From: Flavobacteriales bacterium UBA5081 | Lineage (GTDB): Bacteria > Bacteroidota > Bacteroidia > Flavobacteriales_E > Vicingaceae | DNA length: 11,234 nucleotides | NCBI GenBank assembly: GCA_002415785.1 | Contig: DIAJ01000029.1 | Location: forward strand, 899-12,132 | Reading direction: 5' to 3' | Shown here: positions 5,547 through 11,234 of the stretch, one piece after another | Numbering within the stretch: the first letter of the stretch is position 1 | Layout: every line of letters begins with the position of its first letter | Position numbers and translations under genes: made by a program | The notes under the pieces: model-generated | Told to the model about the DNA's origin: nothing | The model's database searches: none | What the model saw: the letters and a program-made list of their open reading frames with translations, nothing else

Positions 5547-5678
5547 TTTAGTCAATGCAAAGTATACAAATATCTTATAAACCTGCTAATAATCTATCAA
5601 ATACCAACAATCACCCACAAACATACAAAAAAATAAAGCAGATTTATTTTCAACAAACTAAAGCACAAATAGTTGACA

Positions 5679-5702
5679 AACTGTCTCTCTATAAAGACAG
5701 TT
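5679..5702 (-). terminator. Possible terminator hairpin after the TPR gene
   Basis: AACTGTCT-CTCTATAA-AGACAGTT forms a perfect 8-bp stem with an 8-base loop about 66 bases downstream of the stop of the TPR gene, read on the minus strand. It is followed on that strand only by TTTGTC, a short T-run, so termination is plausible but weak. A second small hairpin (ATCTC-TAATTAT-GAGAT, 5733-5749) lies closer to the stop. Confidence 0.3.
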
Positions 5703-5767
5703 AAATTTAGTATGATTTTCGTAAAGAATAAGATCTCTAATTATGAGATTAAAAAAATAAAACTCAG

Positions 5768-6640
5768 TTAATTATTTGTGACTATTCTTTTGTAAACATC
5801 AGAGGTATAATATGTTTCTTTAAAAATATTCTCCCACTCTTCGTCAGTTTTTTGATTCTCTTCAGTTTCAAAAAATGAAATAACATCAAAATGTGGAATT
5901 TTTATTTTTTTATCAAATAAAATAATGTATCCATAAGTATAGATATATTCCTCACTTTTTTCTTTTTCAATAACTATTGTATTTACAGCTTCTTTAAATA
6001 TTCTATTTAATTCATCTTGATTAAATTTTTGATACAGCAACTCTACTAACTTACTCACAATAAAACTATTGTCAGACAATCCATTATTAAACATTTCAGG
6101 AAGCAAACAATTAATTGCCGAGTCTAATTTACCTAAGCCAATATAACAATCTGCATAAAGTGAAGTTATAAAAATGTTATTGGCTGCAATAGCATTCCCA
6201 CAAAAATGGTTGTATGAATAAACAGAATCTGCTAACGAGACATATTTAAGTGCTTTTCTATAATTTTTGTTATCAAGATTTATTTCTGCTAAATATTTAC
6301 AAGCTCTATGCTTATATAGTGCATAAGGTTCAGCCATTATTCCTTCACCCGGTCCTCCCATTTCATTCTCTTCAAACTTGCCATTCAAGATTAGTTCAAA
6401 ATACTTTCGAGCACTAGTAGTATCTTCAATTATTGAATATATATGTCCAATATTATATAAAACTCTTGGATAAAGCTCATGTCTTTTATCTTGGGCAATG
6501 CTAAGAAACATTTCAAGAGCTTCTTGGTATTCTTTATTCTCATAATGTTCCTCTGCCCGACTAAACTTATCTTCAATAGTTTGGCTATAAGTAACCCCAT
6601 TTAGAAGTATTACAATTAATAATAATATAGACTTAATCAT
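5768..6640 (-). CDS. Secreted TPR-repeat protein, unknown function
   Basis: 290 residues. Residues 1-20 (MIKSILLLIVILLNGVTYSQ) form a signal peptide. Helical TPR-like pairs follow: FSRAEEHYENKEYQEALEMF (26-45), VLYNIGHIYSIIEDTTSARKYF (60-81), and an ACKYLAEINLDNKNYRKALKYV unit (113-134). A less clear unit lies near 160-180 (YADCYIGLGKLDSAINCLL). The insert NEMGGPGEGIMAE (92-104) breaks the repeat spacing. The C-terminal third is helical, without obvious repeats. Such proteins usually act as exported scaffolds; no specific partner can be named. The gene is divergent from the polyamine operon, with 175 bases between the two start codons. Confidence 0.75.
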   Translation of the reverse strand: MIKSILLLIVILLNGVTYSQTIEDKFSRAEEHYENKEYQEALEMFLSIAQDKRHELYPRVLYNIGHIYSIIEDTTSARKYFELILNGKFEENEMGGPGEGIMAEPYALYKHRACKYLAEINLDNKNYRKALKYVSLADSVYSYNHFCGNAIAANNIFITSLYADCYIGLGKLDSAINCLLPEMFNNGLSDNSFIVSKLVELLYQKFNQDELNRIFKEAVNTIVIEKEKSEEYIYTYGYIILFDKKIKIPHFDVISFFETEENQKTDEEWENIFKETYYTSDVYKRIVTNN

Positions 6641-6658
6641 CTTTATGCTTTTCTAATC

Positions 6659-6666
6659 CAAACTTA
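6659..6666 (-). promoter_or_regulatory. -7 promoter element of the TPR gene (TAAGTTTG)
   Basis: On the minus strand TAAGTTTG matches the Bacteroidota primary-sigma -7 consensus TAnnTTTG exactly, 18 bases upstream of the ATG. I see no good TTTG -33 element at the expected spacing. The element is therefore supported by position and one box only. Confidence 0.4.
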
Positions 6667-6781
6667 GCTCTTTTTAATTTTAAAATGAATAACATGCACA
6701 ACAAACTATTCTAATTAAATCAATCTCCATTAATTTTTCACATAAATTTCTAAAAGTACCTTCTCGCTTTATTCAGATTGC

Positions 6782-6789
6782 TAATTTTG
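6782..6789 (+). promoter_or_regulatory. -7 promoter element of the polyamine operon (TAATTTTG)
   Basis: TAATTTTG is an exact match to TAnnTTTG, 26 bases upstream of the arginine decarboxylase ATG. A clear -33 TTTG was not found; the closest T-rich stretch is around 6768-6773. An AAAGG (6808-6812) just before the start codon could serve as a weak ribosome binding site. Confidence 0.4.
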
Positions 6790-6815
6790 GTACCCACATT
6801 TTACATTAAAGGCGC

Positions 6816-8222
6816 ATGAAGAATACCTATTTCGACCTCATTGACCAAACTTATTATTTCCCTCAAGAAGGGTTTGATATAAAGAACAATAGCTTAACTT
6901 TTCACGGCATATCGCTCAAGCATTTAATCGATAAATACGGCACTCCTTTCCGTTTTATTTATCTGCCTAAAATTGGTGATCAAATCAAAAAAGCGAAAAA
7001 CTTATTTAATCGAGCCATTAAGAAAAACGGCTACAAAGGGTCTTATAATTACTGCTATTGCACCAAGTGTAATCACTTTTCGCACGTTATTTCCGAAGCA
7101 CTTAAACACGATGTGCATTTGGAAACTTCCTCTTCTTTCGACATTGACTTGATTTTAAGTTTATACGAAGAAGGTAAGATCGACAAGAAAAGAACCATCG
7201 TGAACAATGGCTACAAAACTGATGAGTACCTTCAAAAAATTGTCGATTTAATTGAAATGGGCTTTAACAATGTGATTTTAGTGCTCGACAGTATTTCTGA
7301 ATTAGATCGTGTAAAAAAACTAAAATGCTCTAAAAAAATTAAAATCGGCATGCGCATGGCGATTAACGAAGAGCCACAATCCTCTTACTACACTTCTCGT
7401 TTGGGCATTCGCCAAAATGAAATCATGGAATTTTTCCGCAAGGAGATTAAAGACAGCAAAATTGTTGAACTAAAAATGCTTCACTTTTTTGTGGACTCCG
7501 GCATAAAAGATAGTTTATATTATTGGGGAGAATTTAAACGCGCATTAAAGCTTTACACCGAATTAAAGAAAGAAAGTAAAAGCCTTACTGCCTTTAATTT
7601 AGGTGGAGGATTACCAATCAGAAACAATTTGGGTTTTGAGTATGATTACGACTACATGATTAACGAAATCGTGAAAAATATAAAAGAAGGATGTGAGCAA
7701 GATGGTATTCCCGAGCCGGATATTTACACTGAATTCGGAAAGTACACTGTAGGAGAAAGCGGCGCCATTATTTTTAAGGTGTTGGAACAAAAAAAGCAAA
7801 ACGATACCGAAAGTTGGTACATCATCGACAACAGTTTAATGAATACGATTCCCGATGCTTGGAGTATTCACGAGAAATTTATTTTGCTACCCATTAACAA
7901 ATGGAAAAACGAATACCAAAGAGCGAACATTGGTGGCATTAGTTGCGATCATTCTGATTATTACAATTCAGAGGATTTCAACCAAGAAGTATTGCTGCCA
8001 AAATACGAAGATACCGACGAAGAGCCGCTTTACTTAGGCTTTTTCCACACCGGAGCTTATCAAGATGCCATTAGTGGATACGGCGGCATTAAGCACTGTT
8101 TAATTCCTTCGCCAAAGCACATTATTTTAGATAGAGATGAGCAGGGAAATATTGTGGATTACGTTTATCGTAACGAACAGTCTGTTAACGACATGTTTAA
8201 TTTATTAGGATATAAAAAATGA
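6816..8222 (+). CDS. speA: Arginine decarboxylase, PLP-dependent, compact Bacteroidota form
   Basis: 468 residues. A fold-type III (alanine-racemase-like barrel) PLP decarboxylase that should convert arginine to agmatine and CO2 in the cytoplasm. Visible signatures: the PLP lysine in YCTKCN (Lys84, where canonical enzymes read YAxKAN), LHFFVDSG (222-229, in place of HFHVGS), the glycine loop NLGGGLP (261-267) for the PLP phosphate, YTEFGKY (304-310, in place of EPGRY), the catalytic-cysteine region GGISCDHSD (Cys377, Asp378), and HTGAYQ (411-416). It is much shorter than the ~650-residue E. coli SpeA and lacks that enzyme's extra domains. The substrate is inferred mainly from the overlapping agmatinase gene (ATGA); ornithine or another basic amino acid is the alternative. 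It is the first gene of the operon. Confidence 0.82.
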   Translation: MKNTYFDLIDQTYYFPQEGFDIKNNSLTFHGISLKHLIDKYGTPFRFIYLPKIGDQIKKAKNLFNRAIKKNGYKGSYNYCYCTKCNHFSHVISEALKHDVHLETSSSFDIDLILSLYEEGKIDKKRTIVNNGYKTDEYLQKIVDLIEMGFNNVILVLDSISELDRVKKLKCSKKIKIGMRMAINEEPQSSYYTSRLGIRQNEIMEFFRKEIKDSKIVELKMLHFFVDSGIKDSLYYWGEFKRALKLYTELKKESKSLTAFNLGGGLPIRNNLGFEYDYDYMINEIVKNIKEGCEQDGIPEPDIYTEFGKYTVGESGAIIFKVLEQKKQNDTESWYIIDNSLMNTIPDAWSIHEKFILLPINKWKNEYQRANIGGISCDHSDYYNSEDFNQEVLLPKYEDTDEEPLYLGFFHTGAYQDAISGYGGIKHCLIPSPKHIILDRDEQGNIVDYVYRNEQSVNDMFNLLGYKK

Positions 8223-9067
8223 CAAAAGTTTTTGCCGGAATAGAAACGGAAAAAGCCAACGAAAAAGATGCTGCCGTTTATTTGCAGTCCATCCCTTACG
8301 ATGGCACAAGCACTTGGGGAAAGGGAGCTGATAAAGGTTTTGAGGTATTTCTCGATGCGCTGGAAAACATGGAAGTCTATGACATAGAAACGGATTCTGA
8401 AGTTTATCATAGAGGCGTTCACATTTTGGATAGCATTACTGAGAAAGAAAGTCCTGAAAAGGTTTTTGAAGCGGTTTATCAAAGTACTAAAAAGCTCTTA
8501 GAGAAAGACAAATTCTTGACCTTTTTTGGCGGTGAGCACTCCATTAGCATTGGCATTATCAAAGCTTTTTACGAAAAGTATAAAAACCTTACCGTTTTGC
8601 AGTTAGATGCACACACTGATTTGCGCCCTGAATATCATGGTTCTGCCTACAATCATGCCTGTGCGGTTTACGATGCTTCAAAAAATGCCAACCTTATTCA
8701 AGTTGGAATTCGTAGCATGGATATTTCTGAAAAGGAACATTTAAATGCAGAAAAATGCTATTTTGCAGAAAACATTTACGGCAAAACCGACTGGATGCAA
8801 AAGTCAATCGATCAAATGACGGATGATGTTTACATTACCATCGACTTTGATGCTTTTGACCCTTCCATCATGCCTTCTACCGGAACGCCGGAACCGGGAG
8901 GTTTGCTTTGGAATCCAACTTTGCAGTATTTGAGAAAAGTAATTGAACAAAAAAATGTAGTCGGCTTTGACTTGGTGGAACTAGCGCCCATCGAAAATTT
9001 TAAAGCACCTGATTTTTTAGCTGCAAAATTGTATTATAAGCTATTGAGTTATAAATTTGAACTATGA
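8219..9067 (+). CDS. speB: Agmatinase, ureohydrolase family
   Basis: 282 residues. It hydrolyses agmatine to putrescine and urea using two Mn ions. All six metal ligands expected of arginase/agmatinase enzymes are present: His107 in GGEHSIS, Asp130, His132 and Asp134 in DAHTDLR, and Asp209 and Asp211 in ITIDFDAFDPS. The substrate-loop PSTGTPEPGGL (219-229) with Glu225 is also intact. Length is usual for SpeB-type enzymes. The start overlaps the decarboxylase stop by four bases (ATGA), and the stop overlaps the next start the same way, which indicates tight translational coupling. Formiminoglutamase or guanidinobutyrase are alternatives by sequence class, but the neighbouring decarboxylase favours agmatine. 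Confidence 0.88.
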   Translation: MTKVFAGIETEKANEKDAAVYLQSIPYDGTSTWGKGADKGFEVFLDALENMEVYDIETDSEVYHRGVHILDSITEKESPEKVFEAVYQSTKKLLEKDKFLTFFGGEHSISIGIIKAFYEKYKNLTVLQLDAHTDLRPEYHGSAYNHACAVYDASKNANLIQVGIRSMDISEKEHLNAEKCYFAENIYGKTDWMQKSIDQMTDDVYITIDFDAFDPSIMPSTGTPEPGGLLWNPTLQYLRKVIEQKNVVGFDLVELAPIENFKAPDFLAAKLYYKLLSYKFEL

Positions 9068-10044
9068 TGAATAACAAAGGAAAAATTAGCGAATTCATGC
9101 TAGAGCATTACAAGCATTTTAATGCTGCTGCTTTGGTAGATGCCGCAAAAGGATACGAAAAACATTTAGCTGAAGGAAAGAAAATGCTCATTTCATTGGC
9201 AGGAGCTATGAGTACTGCCGAGTTGGGCAAGTCGCTTGCCGAAATGATTCGAAAAGACAATGTGCAAATTATTTCTTGTACCGGCGCTAATTTAGAGGAA
9301 GATTTAATGAATTTGGTGGCGCACTCTCACTACAAGAGGGTACCAAACTACCGCGATTTAACTCCTCAAGATGAGTGGAATTTATTGGAAAAAGGGCTAA
9401 ATCGTGTAACCGACACTTGTATTCCCGAAGAGGAAGCTTTTAGAAGATTGCAAAAGCACGTTTTTAAGATTTGGAAAGACGCTGAAGATAAGGGTGAGCG
9501 CTATTTTCCTCATGAGTTTTTATATAAGTTATTGCTTTCAGGTGTACTGGAGCAGTATTATGAAATTGACCCTAAAAACTCTTGGATGTTGGCTGCCGCC
9601 GAAAAAAACTTACCTATTGTAGTTCCCGGTTGGGAAGATTCTACCTTGGGGAATATTTTTGCCTCCTATTGCCTTAAAGGCGAATTAAAACCTTCTACCA
9701 TGAAATCCGGTATAGAGTACATGACTTTTTTGGCAGATTGGTATACCGAGAATGCTGGTACTGAAGGCATCGGCTTTTTTCAAATCGGAGGTGGAATTGC
9801 CGGAGACTTTCCAATTTGCGTGGTTCCAATGTTATATCAAGATATGGAGCGAACTGATACGCCATTTTGGAGTTATTTCTGCCAAATTTCAGATTCTACC
9901 ACCAGCTACGGTTCTTATTCAGGTGCTGTACCCAATGAAAAAATTACTTGGGGGAAACTGGATACTGAGTCTCCAAAATTTATAATTGAGTCGGATGCTA
10001 CCATTGTAGCTCCATTAATTTTCGCATATTTGTTGAATTGGTAA
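9064..10044 (+). CDS. Deoxyhypusine-synthase-like enzyme, probably acting on a polyamine
   Basis: 326 residues. A deoxyhypusine synthase fold with an NAD-binding Rossmann core. Visible: SLAGAMS (44-50), SCTGANLEEDL (71-81), PGWEDSTLGN (188-197), QIGGGIAGDFP (240-250) and the active-site segment NEKITWGKL (291-299), with Lys298 aligning to the catalytic lysine of the human enzyme. Bacteria have no eIF5A to modify, so aminobutyl transfer from spermidine to a free amine (for example homospermidine formation from putrescine) is the likely reaction type. The acidic amine-binding pair of the human enzyme is replaced by Tyr282 and Tyr285, and its His-His motif by Asp-Phe (248-249), so the substrate may differ. 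Two ATGs are in tandem (9064 and 9067); the first overlaps the agmatinase stop by four bases. Confidence 0.8.
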   Translation: MMNNKGKISEFMLEHYKHFNAAALVDAAKGYEKHLAEGKKMLISLAGAMSTAELGKSLAEMIRKDNVQIISCTGANLEEDLMNLVAHSHYKRVPNYRDLTPQDEWNLLEKGLNRVTDTCIPEEEAFRRLQKHVFKIWKDAEDKGERYFPHEFLYKLLLSGVLEQYYEIDPKNSWMLAAAEKNLPIVVPGWEDSTLGNIFASYCLKGELKPSTMKSGIEYMTFLADWYTENAGTEGIGFFQIGGGIAGDFPICVVPMLYQDMERTDTPFWSYFCQISDSTTSYGSYSGAVPNEKITWGKLDTESPKFIIESDATIVAPLIFAYLLNW

Positions 10045-10064
10045 TAAAGAAAAGATAAATTAGA

Positions 10065-10400
10065 ATGAATACTCCATCAAGTAAACCCAGAGTAATTACT
10101 GCATTTGAAAAACTGAGCAAAGATCTTCAGGAACAAATTAAATTAGAAAATCCCGAAGGTTTTAGTGAAAACTTAATCACATTCAATAATAAAGACGGTG
10201 ATAAAATTTCAGCTTTGCGCTTTGAAACAGATGAAAAAATCTACTTGGTAAAAATGTCGAAGATTGTTGCTCAGCAGCTTATTGAAGATGATGATGACTA
10301 TGATGAGGATGGCAACTTAACCGATGATGCTCGTGAGTCTTATGAAGATAAATACGATAGCGACTTTGAAGGGGAAGATGATGATGAGGATGATAATTAA
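10065..10400 (+). CDS. Small, highly acidic protein at the end of the polyamine operon
   Basis: 111 residues, no signal peptide or membrane segment. Residues 1-70 look like a compact domain (VITAFEKLSKDLQEQIKLE, then ITFNNKDGDKISALRFETDEKIYLVKMSK). Residues 71-111 are dominated by Asp and Glu, including IEDDDDYDEDG and a terminal GEDDDEDDN. I recall similar small acidic hypothetical proteins across Bacteroidota but know no assigned function. The start is 20 bases after the deoxyhypusine-synthase-like stop, with no terminator between, so it is probably co-transcribed. The acidic tail could bind cations, including polyamines, or imitate nucleic acid; both are speculation. Confidence 0.75.
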   Translation: MNTPSSKPRVITAFEKLSKDLQEQIKLENPEGFSENLITFNNKDGDKISALRFETDEKIYLVKMSKIVAQQLIEDDDDYDEDGNLTDDARESYEDKYDSDFEGEDDDEDDN

Positions 10401-10406
10401 TTTCAT

Positions 10407-10536
10407 CTAATACCAATTTAGTAGTTATATGCCGCATATAGTTTATAAGGTATTATGCCGATATAGATTTTAAGGAGCAATTTTTTGCGACAACCTGTCC
10501 CGACACATCGGGATTTAAAATCATAATCGGTATAAG
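10407..10536. repeat. MITE-like or REP-like intergenic element, 130 bases
   Basis: The ends are imperfect inverted repeats: CTAATACCAATTTAG (10407-10421) against the reverse complement of 10522-10536, CTTATACCGATTATG, 11 of 15 matching. Inside are a near-tandem pair, TATGCCGCATATAGTTTATAAGG (split here as 10428-10440 and 10441-10450) and the variant at 10454-10475, and a perfect 6-bp hairpin TCCCGA-CACA-TCGGGA (10498-10513). The element carries no gene. Whether it is mobile needs other copies in the genome. Confidence 0.4.
10498..10513 (+). terminator. Hairpin downstream of the polyamine operon, weak terminator candidate
   Basis: TCCCGA-CACA-TCGGGA is followed by TTTAAAA, a short T-run. It lies 98 bases after the last operon stop and is the only GC-rich stem between the acidic-protein gene and the next gene. 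It could end operon transcription, but similar CCCGA..TCGGG hairpins are also common as dispersed repeats in Bacteroidota. Confidence 0.3.
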
Positions 10537-10556
10537 AAATTCATAATAACCATAAA

Positions 10557-11069
10557 ATGTTTTTTCGCCGGATAATTTTGTTCTTCTTGCTTTGCCCCTT
10601 AACGGCAATAGCACAAAGTTTATATCCGCTGCATCCGGTGATTGGCGATACGCTTGAAGTAATTGAGAAAAGAGACTATTCACTTTTTCCGAAAGTCAGC
10701 AACAAAGCTTTAAACTATTGTTTGATTTATCCGGATTCAAATCAGCTGAAATTAAAAGCAGTTTATGAAGGTGATTCTACCGCTACTTTTGATTTAGAAC
10801 ACAGCGAAATTGTAGAAGCACAACAAATCATTGAAAAAGTAAACGAATACTATAGAAGTAAAGACAAAGCGACTGATGATTACTCTAGAAGTGTGGTCAT
10901 GAAAAAAGAGTCTTCGACTGCCACTTCTCCCCTGCTTCAGCAAGGTGAAATGAATAAAAAAGCGCAAAAAGATGCGCGCATGCAATTGAGAATTGAAGCT
11001 GACCGACAGCGAATAAAAGATCACGAAAGGGGTTTGCGCCCAAATAATTTGCACATCGAATTTAAATAA
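10557..11069 (+). CDS. Secreted protein of unknown function
   Basis: 170 residues. The signal peptide MFFRRIILFFLLCPLTAIAQ is followed by SLYPLHPVIGDTLEVIEKRDY, in which the HPVIGDTLE segment looks like a conserved N-terminal motif. No catalytic or binding motif is recognised. The central part (83-112) is charged and helical. The C-terminal third is rich in Lys, Arg and Gln (MNKKAQKDARMQLRIEADRQ), likely a helix. The single mature-protein Cys is Cys55. The gene follows the repeat-rich intergenic region and has no visible operon partner in the window. Confidence 0.7.
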   Translation: MFFRRIILFFLLCPLTAIAQSLYPLHPVIGDTLEVIEKRDYSLFPKVSNKALNYCLIYPDSNQLKLKAVYEGDSTATFDLEHSEIVEAQQIIEKVNEYYRSKDKATDDYSRSVVMKKESSTATSPLLQQGEMNKKAQKDARMQLRIEADRQRIKDHERGLRPNNLHIEFK

Positions 11070-11234
11070 ACCACAATGCACTAAAGAATATAAGTTGAAA
11101 TTCAAAAAAACAATGAACAAAGTAGAGCATGAGTATTAAGTAATGATTAACTGAATGTCTGGAATGATAACTAAAACTATTTGAATATTATCTATATTTT
11201 GTCTAAAAGGACGGCCATTTTCATAATTTAAGTT
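11070..11234. other. Intergenic end of window, nothing recognised
   Basis: AT-rich, with no open frame of note on either strand, no clear terminator stem after the preceding stop, and no recognisable RNA gene or promoter. Confidence 0.4.

Noticed and set aside
5547..5555. TTG start for the two-helix membrane protein gene
   Set aside because: An ATG lies three codons further in, and nothing upstream of it suggests extra coding sequence.
6696..6702. GCACAAC core upstream of the TPR gene as a further cassette start
   Set aside because: No matching GTTGTGC repeat is found downstream of that gene (5556-5767), and the spacing to the ATG (over 50 bases) does not fit the 7-13 bases of the real units.
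6720..6815. Riboswitch or leader peptide before the arginine decarboxylase gene
   Set aside because: The leader after the -7 element is under 30 bases and shows no stem structure or short reading frame of note.
7611..8482. Minus-strand and alternative plus-strand open frames within the decarboxylase and agmatinase genes
   Set aside because: They are shadows of well-supported genes, with no motifs of their own.
10453..11120. Minus-strand open frames overlapping the 170-aa secreted protein
   Set aside because: The plus-strand frame has a clear signal peptide; the opposite frames cross the repeat element and look non-coding.

Overview
The window looks like an AT-rich chromosome of the phylum Bacteroidota, probably a flavobacterial or cryomorph-like lineage. 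Four things suggest this: secreted proteins whose signal peptides end in -AQ or -SQ/-GQ, weak or absent Shine-Dalgarno sequences, TAnnTTTG-type -7 promoter elements upstream of two genes, and a compact arginine decarboxylase / agmatinase / deoxyhypusine-synthase-like operon of the type seen in that phylum. This is inferred from the sequence alone; no database was searched.

Left part (1-6640), accessory. The left edge holds the tail of an unidentified reading frame (2-136) and a decayed piece resembling the C-terminus of an IS91-family transposase (about 258-506). From about 749 to 4693 there is a head-to-tail set of minus-strand genes separated by long imperfect inverted repeats that behave like integron attC sites. 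The first 7-10 bases of each of the four units (GTTGGCA, GTTGTGC, GTTGGCA, GTTAGCA on the minus strand) are the reverse complement of the start of that same unit's own 3' inverted repeat. This is what integron gene cassettes show, because the two ends were joined in the circular form. Read on the minus strand the cassettes are: (1) a MORN/YwqK-like lipoprotein; (2) a three-gene cassette with a RES-domain (NADase toxin-type) protein, an LprI/DUF1311-like secreted protein and a small membrane protein; (3) a secreted protein of unknown function; (4) a three-helix membrane protein of unknown function. No integrase gene is in the window, so this is a cassette cluster without a visible integrase. 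To its right, also on the minus strand but without recognisable attC sites, lie a membrane protein (4920-5546) and a secreted TPR protein (5768-6640).

Right part (6782-10400), core metabolism. A TAnnTTTG promoter precedes a plus-strand operon whose first three genes overlap by 4 bases: a PLP-dependent arginine decarboxylase (arginine to agmatine), agmatinase (agmatine to putrescine), and a deoxyhypusine-synthase-like enzyme. The last keeps the catalytic lysine but has lost the amine-binding acidic and histidine residues of the eukaryotic enzyme. A small, extremely acidic protein follows 20 bases later. Together they form a polyamine operon; the third enzyme probably acts on a polyamine rather than on eIF5A.

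Far right. A 130-bp repeat-rich intergenic stretch (10407-10536) with MITE-like ends is followed by one secreted protein of unknown function (10557-11069). The last 165 bases hold no gene that I can see.
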